10,823 bases of DNA from Planctomycetota bacterium (GTDB lineage Bacteria > Planctomycetota > Phycisphaerae > WQYP01 > JAJZKY01). This document shows, one piece after another, positions 1 through 6,868 of this stretch; position 1 is the stretch's first letter, and every line of letters begins with the position of its first letter. The notes beneath the pieces were generated by a model, which made no database searches, was not told the DNA's origin, and saw only the letters and a program-made list of their open reading frames with translations. The DNA lies in contig JAJZKY010000100.1 of the NCBI GenBank assembly GCA_021803885.1, positions 1 through 10,823 on the forward strand, written 5' to 3'. A program made the position numbers and the translations under genes.

Positions 1-1
1 T

Positions 2-70
2 TATCAGAATGTCGACGCCGCGTTTATTATTACTTATTATGCGTCGGAAATCGTTGAATGGTTGCGGTAA
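2..70 (+). CDS. hemB: C-terminal end of porphobilinogen synthase (partial)
   Basis: Reading frame 2 is open from the window edge to a TAA at 68-70 and ends in AAFIITYYASEIVEWLR. This resembles the conserved C-terminal helix of porphobilinogen synthase (delta-aminolevulinate dehydratase), where an 'AD-I-I-I-T-Y-Y/F-A-x-x-x-A-x-W-L' ending is usual. That enzyme condenses two 5-aminolevulinate molecules into porphobilinogen in tetrapyrrole (haem) synthesis in the cytoplasm. Only 22 codons are visible, so no catalytic residue can be checked and the call rests on this short tail. The stop lies 7 bases before the leuA -35 element, and I see no terminator between them, so read-through into the leu leader is possible. 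Alternative: another protein with a similar amphipathic C-terminal helix. Confidence 0.62.
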   Translation, partial: YQNVDAAFIITYYASEIVEWLR

Positions 71-76
71 CGGGAG

Positions 77-105
77 TTGACTTTTGCTTATTTCGTGGCT
101 ATAAG
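77..105 (+). promoter_or_regulatory. sigma70-type promoter of the leu leader/leuA transcript
   Basis: TTGACT (77-82) matches the -35 consensus at 5 of 6 positions. TATAAG (100-105) matches the -10 consensus at 5 of 6, and the spacer is exactly 17 bases. Transcription would start near 112, about 29 bases before the leader-peptide ATG. The position, just after the preceding stop codon and just before the leader peptide and terminator, is where an attenuator-controlled promoter is expected. Confidence 0.75.
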
Positions 106-140
106 AAGAAAAGTATTGGAAAGTTTGAAAGATTTTTCTG

Positions 141-206
141 ATGATTTTGAATTTGAACAACCTGCTGGCACTGGCACTAAGTGAAGGAAATACCGGTCGC
201 TCATAG
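141..206 (+). CDS. leuL: leucine-rich leader peptide of the leuA attenuator
   Basis: This is a 21-codon ORF (ATG 141, TAG 204-206). The peptide begins MILNLNNLLALAL and ends SEGNTGRS, with Leu at residues 3, 5, 8, 9, 11 and 13. That is six Leu in the first 13 codons (TTG, TTG, CTG, CTG, CTG, CTA), plus one Ile. An in-frame TGA at 126-128 rules out a longer version from an upstream ATG. A purine stretch GAAAGA (127-132) lies 8 bases ahead of the ATG as a modest ribosome-binding site. The peptide probably has no function of its own. Its translation would sense charged tRNA-Leu: ribosomes stall on the Leu run when leucine is short, which changes the RNA fold downstream and lets leuA be transcribed. 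The Leu enrichment, the position between promoter and terminator, and the overlap of its codons and stop with the pairing segments all support this role. Confidence 0.85.
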   Translation: MILNLNNLLALALSEGNTGRS

Positions 207-265
207 GGTTGTTGCATGATAAAAGAAGTTTGAAACCCTGCGAGTGACCCTCGCGGGGTTTTTTT
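156..265 (+). promoter_or_regulatory. leucine attenuator: mutually exclusive RNA segments 1:2, 2:3 and 3:4
   Basis: Four segments can be paired by eye. Segment 1 is AACAACC (156-162), inside the leader ORF at the start of the CTG run. Segment 2 is AGGGTTGTT (205-213), beginning at the leader stop codon. Segment 3 starts at AACCCT (234-239). Segment 4 is the right arm of the terminator. Pairing 1:2 uses 156-162 with 207-213 (7 bp, plus one G-U). Pairing 2:3 uses 205-210 with 234-239 (6 bp). Pairing 3:4 is the 12-bp terminator stem. A ribosome stalled on the Leu codons at 162-179 covers segment 1 and frees segment 2 for 2:3, which is the antiterminator. A ribosome that reaches the stop covers segment 2, so the terminator forms. 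Without translation, 1:2 forms and the terminator also wins. This is the trp/leu/his type of ribosome-mediated attenuation. No T-box-like sequence is seen. The pairings are read from sequence; the mechanism is inferred. Confidence 0.82.
233..265 (+). terminator. intrinsic terminator of the leuA attenuator
   Basis: The left arm AAACCCTGCGAG (233-244) pairs with the right arm CTCGCGGGGTTT (250-261) over 12 base pairs, with one internal T-G wobble and a 5-base loop. The right arm runs into a stretch of seven T (259-265). It lies 27 bases after the leader stop and 40 bases before leuA, inside the transcript. It therefore acts as a conditional attenuator rather than as the end of the preceding gene. 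Confidence 0.9.
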
Positions 266-305
266 ATGGCATAATTATGGCAGGTTTTTTTGAGGAGTTT
301 TATCC

Positions 306-1898
306 ATGGACACCGGCAGTATTCATCCGTCTGAAAACAGCAGCCCCGATTCCAAACCACGGGTGCTGATATTTGACACCACGCTGCGCGATGGCGAGCA
401 GTCGCCCGGAGCGTCATTGAATCTGCCGGAAAAGCTGGAAATTGCCCACGCCCTTGAAAATCTCGGTGTCGATATCATTGAGGCGGGCTTTCCGATTACC
501 AGTCCCGGCGATTTTGATGCCGTCAGCGCGGTGGCGTCCGAAATAACAAGTTCCACGGTGGCCGGACTCGCCCGCTGCACCGAGCGCGACGTGCGCCGCG
601 CCGGCGAAGCGGTGCGTAAAGCGGCCCGGGGCCGCATTCATATTTTTCTGGCGACCAGCAAGATCCATCGTGAATTCAAACTCAAGAAGGCCAAAGAGGA
701 AATTATCCGCCTGACCATCGAAAACGTGAAATTGGCGAGAGAGTATGTTTCCGATGTGGAATTTTCCCCGGAAGATGCCAGTCGCACGGAATTGGACTAT
801 CTTGCGGAAGTGGTTCATGCCGCCATTGAAGCCGGCGCGACAACCATCAACTGCCCGGATACAGTGGGCAACGCAACTCCGGGCGAATACCAGGCGATGT
901 TTGAATATCTCATTGCCCATGTGCCGGGGGCTAAAAATGTGATTTTCAGTTCGCACTGCCACAACGATTTGGGCCTGGCGGTGGCCAATTCACTTGCGGC
1001 GGTGACTGGTGGAGCGCGGCAGATTGAATGCACCATTAACGGCATTGGGGAACGGGCGGGTAATGCCGCGCTGGAAGAAGTGGTCATGGCCATGCGGACG
1101 CGCCCGGATCAGTATCCGTTCACAACCCGCATTAACACACGGCGGCTGGTACCCTGCTCACGGCTGGTCAGCAGCTTGACCGGCCTGCATGTACAGCGCA
1201 ACAAGGCCATCGTGGGCGAGAATGCCTTTGCCCACGAAGCCGGAATTCATCAGGATGGCATTCTCAAAGAGCGCAGCACCTATGAGATTATGACGCCCGC
1301 CGATGTCGGTTGGGTGCAGAACAAGCTGGTTTTGGGCAAACACAGCGGCCGTCACGCATTTCGCCAGCGCCTGGAAGAATTGGGCCACCGCCTGGATGAA
1401 GCGGCATTGGATCGGGCGTTTGCGGCTTTTAAGGTGCTTTGCGACAAGAAAAAAGAAATTTACGATGAAGATCTTGAAGCGCTGGTGGATGAACAGTTGA
1501 AAACCGATCGCGAATTATTCCAGCTCAAGAGCCTGCAGGTCATGGCCGGCACGCATGGCGTGGCCACGGCCACGGTAACGCTTATGGACAGCAGCGGAGC
1601 GGAAATTACCGATGCCGCCACTGGAGATGGTCCGGTGGATGCCATGTTTGCAACGATCCAGCGGTTAACCAAAATCAGTGCGCGCCTGGATTCGTTTCAG
1701 GTGCGCAGCATTACCGGAGGACGTGAAGCGCAGGGCGAGGTAACTGTGGAACTCACACACAGTGATCGCAAGGTGCGCGGGCGCGGATTCAGCACCGATA
1801 TTCTCGAAGCCTCCGCCAAAGCCTATTTGGCCGCGATCAATCGCATCCGCACGATGAACCAGCGAACCGTCGGGCAAGCATCGTCACTGGAAGTGTAA
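306..1898 (+). CDS. leuA: 2-isopropylmalate synthase
   Basis: This enzyme condenses acetyl-CoA with 2-oxoisovalerate to 2-isopropylmalate, the first committed step of leucine synthesis, in the cytoplasm. The 530-residue product is full length for the long LeuA form. The HMGL-like TIM-barrel starts with FDTTLRDGEQSPGASL (residues 23-38), holding the Arg-Asp pair of the active site. The metal-binding H-x-H is SSHCHNDLGLA (215-225; His217 and His219), and GIGERAGNAALEE (246-258) is the signature loop. A linker with NAFAHEAGIHQDG and LGKHSGRHAF follows. Residues from about 405 to 515 form the C-terminal allosteric domain through which leucine inhibits the enzyme. The start is supported by GAGGAG at 292-297, 8 bases before the ATG. 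The 5' region carries a leucine attenuator, so both transcription and activity should respond to leucine. Homocitrate or citramalate synthase is less likely given the overall match. No leuB, leuC or leuD is in the window. Confidence 0.95.
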   Translation: MDTGSIHPSENSSPDSKPRVLIFDTTLRDGEQSPGASLNLPEKLEIAHALENLGVDIIEAGFPITSPGDFDAVSAVASEITSSTVAGLARCTERDVRRAGEAVRKAARGRIHIFLATSKIHREFKLKKAKEEIIRLTIENVKLAREYVSDVEFSPEDASRTELDYLAEVVHAAIEAGATTINCPDTVGNATPGEYQAMFEYLIAHVPGAKNVIFSSHCHNDLGLAVANSLAAVTGGARQIECTINGIGERAGNAALEEVVMAMRTRPDQYPFTTRINTRRLVPCSRLVSSLTGLHVQRNKAIVGENAFAHEAGIHQDGILKERSTYEIMTPADVGWVQNKLVLGKHSGRHAFRQRLEELGHRLDEAALDRAFAAFKVLCDKKKEIYDEDLEALVDEQLKTDRELFQLKSLQVMAGTHGVATATVTLMDSSGAEITDAATGDGPVDAMFATIQRLTKISARLDSFQVRSITGGREAQGEVTVELTHSDRKVRGRGFSTDILEASAKAYLAAINRIRTMNQRTVGQASSLEV

Positions 1899-1918
1899 GG
1901 CAATTATATTCGCAGAGA

Positions 1919-2467
1919 ATGGATATGCAGACCGTCAACGCCAAAGCGATTTCAGAGTATCCATGGTTTATCCGGCTGTTTTTCTGGAAGCAGAAAAACA
2001 AGTATGGGCGTGTGCTGGATCCGGGGCTGCTTTGGGGGCGATCACCCTGGGTTTTCGCGAGCGTTGCCCTGTTATATGGCGCATTGGACCGGCGGCATTC
2101 ACCGCTGCCGCCGGCACTGCGTTCACTGGTAACCGTGCGCGTATCGCAGATTAACCATTGCGCGTTTTGTGTGGATATCAATTCCGCCACACTGGCCAAA
2201 CGCGGTGTGGGTATGGACAAAATTGACGCATTGCAGGATTGGCGAAACAGCCGCCTCTTTTCACCTGAAGAACTTATGGCTTTGGAATATGCCGAGGCCA
2301 TGACGCGTAATACGGTCGATGATGCGCTGCGCGAGCGTCTGAAACAGCAATTCGACGCGGATACCATTGTGGAACTTACGGGCCTGATTGCGTTTCAAAA
2401 TCTTTCCTCCAAATTCAATTCAGCGCTGGATATTCCGTCGCAGGGATTCTGTAAGCGGCCCGGCTGA
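1919..2467 (+). CDS. carboxymuconolactone decarboxylase / AhpD-fold family protein
   Basis: This is an all-helical CMD/AhpD-like protein of 182 residues. The family includes alkylhydroperoxidase AhpD and many uncharacterised thiol proteins. The core ALRSLVTVRVSQINHCAFC (residues 66-84) holds the CxxC pair, Cys81 and Cys84, followed by VDINSATLAKRG. The later LEYAEAMTR (122-130) and FNSALDIPSQGFC are typical of the COG2128-like branch. Compared with AhpD, the catalytic Glu 12 residues before the first Cys is Ser69, and the His four residues after the second Cys is Asn88. AhpD-type peroxidase activity should therefore not be assumed. The ATG is 20 bases after the leuA stop, so it is probably cotranscribed. 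A second ATG at 1925 (Met3) has AGAGA 6 bases upstream and may be the true start. No signal peptide is seen, so a cytoplasmic location is likely. The substrate is unknown. Confidence 0.85.
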   Translation: MDMQTVNAKAISEYPWFIRLFFWKQKNKYGRVLDPGLLWGRSPWVFASVALLYGALDRRHSPLPPALRSLVTVRVSQINHCAFCVDINSATLAKRGVGMDKIDALQDWRNSRLFSPEELMALEYAEAMTRNTVDDALRERLKQQFDADTIVELTGLIAFQNLSSKFNSALDIPSQGFCKRPG

Positions 2468-2512
2468 TGCATACACACCGGAGTTCGGCTAACCGCCGCA
2501 GGCTTTGAATCC

Positions 2513-3058
2513 ATGGTGTATACTTTCGGCATGAACGCACAGGGAAACTCTCATTCGGTTTTGCAGGCACTTGAGGCGGTGCCGGTCCAGGCGATGGAGA
2601 AATTGGCGGAACTTTATGAACTGCTGGATCAGGATATTGCGCAACGCCAACCGATATGCAACATCAGCGGGCGATGTTGCCGGTTTGAGCAGTGGGGACA
2701 CCGGTTATATGTCAGCACACTGGAATTGGCCCACTTTCGGCACCTGATACAAATCAGTACCCAGGCACAGCCAGTGGCGAATACAAGCCGCAGCGCAATA
2801 AGCTTTCCGCTGCCGCTGTATGCGGAAAACGGCACATTCAATCCGGGATGCCCGTGGCAAGTTGAGGGATTATGCACAGCACGATCCGCCCGTCCGCTGG
2901 GGTGCCGAATTTACTTCTGCGATACCACCGCCGAATCGTGGCAGCAGGAGCGCTACGAGCACTATCACCAGAAAATTGCGGCCCTGCACCAGGCATTTGA
3001 TATTCCCTATCATTACATGGAGTGGCGGCACGCGCTGGCGCTTTTGAATCCGCTGTAA
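2513..3058 (+). CDS. YkgJ-type cysteine-cluster protein (putative metal-binding)
   Basis: The product of 181 residues matches the YkgJ/UPF0153 cysteine-cluster pattern. Its cysteines are at 49, 55, 56, 113, 121, 131 and 136, in CNISGRCCRF (49-58), CPWQVEGLC (113-121) and GCRIYFCD (130-137). A C-x(n)-CC box followed by 'C.....G.C..R..RP..CR.Y.C' is the family hallmark. Binding of zinc or an iron-sulphur cluster has been proposed for the family, but the function is not established. The N-terminal 45 residues look helical. The gene follows the CMD gene by 45 bases on the same strand and is probably in the same operon, but that gap is long enough for its own promoter. The start is uncertain: ATG 2513 has only a weak CAGG 10 bases upstream, and ATG 2531 (Met7) has no better site. 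No signal peptide or membrane span is seen. Confidence 0.8.
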   Translation: MVYTFGMNAQGNSHSVLQALEAVPVQAMEKLAELYELLDQDIAQRQPICNISGRCCRFEQWGHRLYVSTLELAHFRHLIQISTQAQPVANTSRSAISFPLPLYAENGTFNPGCPWQVEGLCTARSARPLGCRIYFCDTTAESWQQERYEHYHQKIAALHQAFDIPYHYMEWRHALALLNPL

Positions 3059-3490
3059 TAGCCGGCACACGATATTCGTACAGGCTGTCGGACCGCTGGG
3101 GGCGTGCCGGAATTGCGGTGTAACCAGCCGGTCACTTAAAAAGAAAAGCCAATCAGATCGAAGCGCGGGAAACACCTCGCCCGCGTATCCATACTTGATG
3201 AGGCGAGGGTGCCTCCTGCACCAGATAATCGGCAAAGCTTGCGGCGGAAGTCAGCGTTACGCACAGCGAACAGCCCCAGGGCGCTTCGTGGGACGGTCTT
3301 AGCGTGTTATTGCACCCGCGATGGACGGAGTGAATAATCCTTCCCAGCTCCGGGTCGGGTCCAAAATGATTGCCCTGTGCCACGGATTTCCTTAACGCAA
3401 CGACCTTCCCTTCCGTAGCACCGACCGTCAATATGGTGATTGGTTACGCACGCTTCGGCCGATCAACGGAAATACATCCACCAACTTCCG
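3059..3490. other. convergent intergenic region with one unassigned ORF
   Basis: These 432 bases separate the end of the + strand operon from the end of the - strand PEP-CTERM gene. A 7-bp stem pairs CCGGCAC (3062-3068) with GTGCCGG (3104-3110) across a 35-base loop, with no T run. On the - strand, a 6-bp hairpin (CGCGGG 3164-3169 with CCCGCG 3180-3185) lies 16 bases ahead of a T-rich stretch opposite 3138-3147. It could be a poor terminator for the PEP-CTERM transcript. An open frame of 92 codons with a TTG start runs on the - strand from 3431 to 3153. It has three cysteines (GCNN and GCSLC), but I recognise no family and see no ribosome-binding site, so I do not call it a gene. Confidence 0.5.
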
Positions 3491-6400
3491 TCACCTGATA
3501 CACCCGCTGCGGGGGTGCCTCCGAACCAACAGCGACAATCCTCCTAGCGCAAATAATGCCAGTGCAGCCGGTTCCGGAACGGCGGTAGTGTCGAGCTGCA
3601 CGACACCGTTGCCGTACTGAACTTGAAACACATCCTGGCCGCTGGTAATGGTGTTTTGACTGAACGAGCCCGTAATTCCGTTACTTGCGGTCAGTATGGT
3701 AAACGTCTCGCCCAGTGTTGGCGTAAAGCCAACAAAAACGTTGACGTTGAGGCTGCCAGCAAGTCTCGCCGCCCCCAGCACGTTTACCTGATCGTATGGG
3801 CCGGAGGCGCTGCCGGATAAGTCATAGACCAAGGTGCCTCCGGATTGCAGAATCATGTCGCCATTTACGGTAATTGTGCTGGGATCAAGCGAGATCGTTC
3901 CGGAATTGGTCAGCTTGCCGGAAACCACAAAGCTGGCACCATTCATAACCGCCAGCGTGCCGGTATTGGCGAAATCGCCAACAGTGGTAAATACCGCGGC
4001 ATTGGACAGCGTGAAGGACCCGGTATTTTGGGTCATTGGAGCAATCGCGGCGAATGCGGAGGTTGCACCGTCCAGCGTAACATTCGCCGCGTTAGTCAAG
4101 ATGTCAGCCCCAGCTAGGTTCAGGTCACCACCACTGACCGCTTCATAGGTACCGCCGGTGAGTGTGCCGGAGGAATAATTGCTCAGCGTCCCGCTGTCGA
4201 CCTGCAGCGTTCCGCCGCCTTGCGCTTCGTAGGTTCCGTTGTTGGTATTGCCGGCTTGCAGTTCCAATGTTCCGCCAGTACCGCTGGCCAAGACAATACC
4301 GCCGTTGGTCAATTGGTTATCCACGACGGAGACTCCCGTCCCAAATTCGGTGGCATTGACCGCCAGCTCGGATTCGTGCAGTTGAGAATCCGGAATTTGA
4401 GTGGAGGATGGATGCTGTTGGTTATAAATCTGGTAGGGGGACGGGGCAATGACCACCGAGCCTGTTCCGGAGACGGTCGAATTGGGTCGAAGAATCAGCC
4501 CGGGGGACGGGTAATAGAACGGATAATTTTGAGGAAATACTCCACTGGGATCATCACCGATGCGGACCAGGCCGTTGTTGGTGACTGTTCCGGAAATCTG
4601 TATAAATGTGGGCGCAACAAATTCTCCGCGGTTGGTCACCACCAACGGCGCATCCACGACCGTTCCATCGGTAATTGTAGTGGGGTTGGAAGAACCGCCA
4701 CCGAGCACAAAACTTCCATCGCTCTGGATCTCGCTACCCGGTGCGGACCGAAGGCTTCCACCATCGACAACCGGGCCTCCCGAATAGAACTCCGTGGAGA
4801 GAGCACCGATGGACACCGTGCCGCCGTTAGCGTAGATCACACCCGTGGCCGATTGACTAATCGCAGGGGCTTCCAGGTACAATGTGCCGCTGTGGGTAGC
4901 CTCCAGTACTCCGTTATTGGTTACACTTGTCGGTGCCGATGAGCTGGAATTACCATTGGTGGTGCCAACAGCCAGTCCACCCGCCGTGCCGTCGGCATTA
5001 ATTGTGCCATTGTTGGCGATATCAAAGGCATCGCCGGTGGGAGAGGGAGACGTCGCGCCAAGGAAACCGCTTCCGGATAATGTTTGTTGCGACCCGATTG
5101 TGAGGGTGTAAGGTTGAGTGGGATTCGAAAATTGACTGGCTAAAATACCGCCATTATTCGAGAGAATAATCGACCCAGCACCCGATATTTCCGTATCAGC
5201 ATTCAGCGATAATGCGGCGACAATGACCCCATCATTCGGCGACGGCCCCTCAATTTGGATCGCCCCATCGTTCACAATTGATCCGGATACCCCAACATTG
5301 TCAGGTGAGAACTCGGTTGCTGCAACGATCACTGACGAACCGGAGCTAACGGTAAGCGGGTTCTCCGTTGTACCGCTAATTCCGCCACCGGGCGACGGGA
5401 CAGAAACCGGGGAAACCAAATTGATCGCGTATCCCGGTGCGCTTTCCAGCGTTCCCCCGGAAACCCCGGCGACCTGGACATTTCCCCCGGCTGCGTCGAT
5501 GACTCCGGTTGTGGACTGGGCGACGCTCTCAAGCTGCAGGGTGCCACCATTGGTGGCCTCCATCGTGCCGTTGTTGGTTAGCAGGCTTAGCCCCAAAGTT
5601 CCGCCCGCGACATCCGCGTTCACTGTTCCATCGTTGGTCAGCGCAACGCCGGAATTAGGAATCAGTCCACCGGTACCGGACAGCGTCTGGGATGGGCCTA
5701 GTGTTAGGTCGTCGCTGGTACTCGTACCCCCCTGCTTTTCCACGTTCAGGGTACCACCACTTAAGACCACTGAACCAGTTCCGCCAATGGCGGTATCCCC
5801 ATTCAGATCGATGTGCGAATATGTATTGGCCGTACCGCCCAAGTCGATCGTGCCGTTGTTGATAATATTGCCGGATAAATACGACGTGCCCGAGGTCATT
5901 TTGACAGTCGATGCTTGGGAGATATCCAGCGGATTGGTTGTGGAACCGCTAAACGCAACGGCGCTCAAGCTTCCACCGTTGTCCGTGCTGACTGTGCCAC
6001 CATCAAGTGACCAAGCCATGACGGTTCCCCCATGGGCATAAAACTCACCGGTGGCGGTCTGCGTGACGTTCACGGTTCCCAGACTGAGTGTTCCTCCGTT
6101 CGTTGCTTCAAACACCCCTTGGTTTGAAATGTCGGACGGGCCTGCAACGCTCAAGATTCCATTAGCAGTTCCAGCGTCAACAGTTCCGGAATTGATAAAA
6201 CCTGTGAGGTCTCCACTGTAAACGGTAATTGTACCGGCCCCGATGATGGTGTTGTTCGAGGTTATGCTTGTGGTGGGTGAAATCGAGGCGGAATAAGGCA
6301 GTTGCAAGGTAAGTGACGCGGGCGTCGCGCCGCCTTCAAGAGCAATAGTACCGCTGCCTTGCAGAGCTGCGGCCTGGAGTTGGAGGCTACCGGCAACATT

Positions 6401-6856
6401 GACCGTTCCGGCGTTAGAAAATCCACCGGGGCCTACCAGATCGAGGGTAGTCGCCAGCCCGGTAGCTGCGGATGTATTCAGCACGCCATTCGTGTTGATG
6501 GTTAACGAATCCAGTGTGACCGTTCCCCCGGAAATGTCTGTCGGCGACGGGGCACCGACAATCACGTTGTAGTCACTGATGCCGCCGCTGCCATTGTTTG
6601 GCGCGGCCAATGGACTTGGCGGTGTGGAAAAGGACCAGTTGGCGGCGGTGAACCAGTTATTATCGCCAGTCGCGTTGGTCCACGTCGCCGTGCTGGTGGT
6701 TGTCGCAAATGACGGTATTGTCGCCATGAGCGCCGCCGCAACGGCCACTGTCAACGCCGCAAAACAGCCTGATGCCTTAGGGCGTGCCAACCCCCTGGAC
6801 TGCGCGCCGGCTGGATTACTGCCACGGAACGGTTCACTGATTTGATACGGCCTCAT
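3491..6856 (-). CDS. large secreted repeat protein with PEP-CTERM sorting signal
   Basis: This is a 1121-residue exported protein, probably beta-helical. Residues 31-51 (CFAALTVAVAAALMATIPSF-A) are the hydrophobic core of a signal peptide ending in an S-F-A/T cleavage-like site. Next comes WTNATGDNNWFTAANWS (59-75), a motif common at the start of autotransporter-like and PEP-CTERM passenger regions. Four unit anchors of the form 'NNGxxEAxxGGTLxL' start near residues 245, 428, 647 and 872, and much of the chain is made of 'G-T-I-x-x-x-G' strands. YDQVNVLGAARLAGSLNVNV (1021-1040) precedes the tail. The C-terminus is a PEP-CTERM signal: V-P-E-P (1093-1096), a hydrophobic span (1097-1111) and a basic RRHPR end. 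In this family an exosortase processes the signal and the protein is released to or held at the cell surface; no exosortase is in the window. I chose the ATG at 6856 because GGGAG lies 7 bases upstream; an in-frame ATG at 6898 has no such site. The cargo function is unknown: adhesin or matrix component is a guess. Confidence 0.88.
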   Translation of the reverse strand: MRPYQISEPFRGSNPAGAQSRGLARPKASGCFAALTVAVAAALMATIPSFATTTSTATWTNATGDNNWFTAANWSFSTPPSPLAAPNNGSGGISDYNVIVGAPSPTDISGGTVTLDSLTINTNGVLNTSAATGLATTLDLVGPGGFSNAGTVNVAGSLQLQAAALQGSGTIALEGGATPASLTLQLPYSASISPTTSITSNNTIIGAGTITVYSGDLTGFINSGTVDAGTANGILSVAGPSDISNQGVFEATNGGTLSLGTVNVTQTATGEFYAHGGTVMAWSLDGGTVSTDNGGSLSAVAFSGSTTNPLDISQASTVKMTSGTSYLSGNIINNGTIDLGGTANTYSHIDLNGDTAIGGTGSVVLSGGTLNVEKQGGTSTSDDLTLGPSQTLSGTGGLIPNSGVALTNDGTVNADVAGGTLGLSLLTNNGTMEATNGGTLQLESVAQSTTGVIDAAGGNVQVAGVSGGTLESAPGYAINLVSPVSVPSPGGGISGTTENPLTVSSGSSVIVAATEFSPDNVGVSGSIVNDGAIQIEGPSPNDGVIVAALSLNADTEISGAGSIILSNNGGILASQFSNPTQPYTLTIGSQQTLSGSGFLGATSPSPTGDAFDIANNGTINADGTAGGLAVGTTNGNSSSSAPTSVTNNGVLEATHSGTLYLEAPAISQSATGVIYANGGTVSIGALSTEFYSGGPVVDGGSLRSAPGSEIQSDGSFVLGGGSSNPTTITDGTVVDAPLVVTNRGEFVAPTFIQISGTVTNNGLVRIGDDPSGVFPQNYPFYYPSPGLILRPNSTVSGTGSVVIAPSPYQIYNQQHPSSTQIPDSQLHESELAVNATEFGTGVSVVDNQLTNGGIVLASGTGGTLELQAGNTNNGTYEAQGGGTLQVDSGTLSNYSSGTLTGGTYEAVSGGDLNLAGADILTNAANVTLDGATSAFAAIAPMTQNTGSFTLSNAAVFTTVGDFANTGTLAVMNGASFVVSGKLTNSGTISLDPSTITVNGDMILQSGGTLVYDLSGSASGPYDQVNVLGAARLAGSLNVNVFVGFTPTLGETFTILTASNGITGSFSQNTITSGQDVFQVQYGNGVVQLDTTAVPEPAALALFALGGLSLLVRRHPRSGCIR

Positions 6857-6863
6857 ACTTTCA

Positions 6864-6868
6864 CTCCC
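6864..6868 (-). promoter_or_regulatory. ribosome-binding site that decides the PEP-CTERM gene start
   Basis: On the - strand GGGAG lies 7 bases ahead of the ATG at 6856-6854. The alternative in-frame ATG at 6898 has no purine-rich site before it. Starting at 6856 shortens the protein by 14 residues and leaves a more usual signal-peptide N-region. Confidence 0.6.

Noticed and set aside
141..305. T-box riboswitch or other metabolite riboswitch upstream of leuA
   Set aside because: No T-box-like conserved bulge or specifier stem is seen. The leader ORF and competing stems fully explain the terminator as ribosome-mediated attenuation.
414..962. 182-codon - strand frame inside leuA
   Set aside because: It is fully antisense to a clear leuA with all active-site motifs, and its translation matches nothing recognisable.
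3062..3110. Inverted repeat CCGGCAC / GTGCCGG after the ykgJ-like gene as a terminator
   Set aside because: The loop is 35 bases and no T run follows on either strand, so an intrinsic terminator is not supported.
5223..6041. Long + strand open frame (272 codons) opposite the PEP-CTERM gene, with other shorter ones around it
   Set aside because: It lies antisense to a gene made of Gly, Thr, Ser and Asn-rich repeats, whose codons rarely make antisense stops. Its Pro/Val-rich translation shows no domain and mirrors the repeat.
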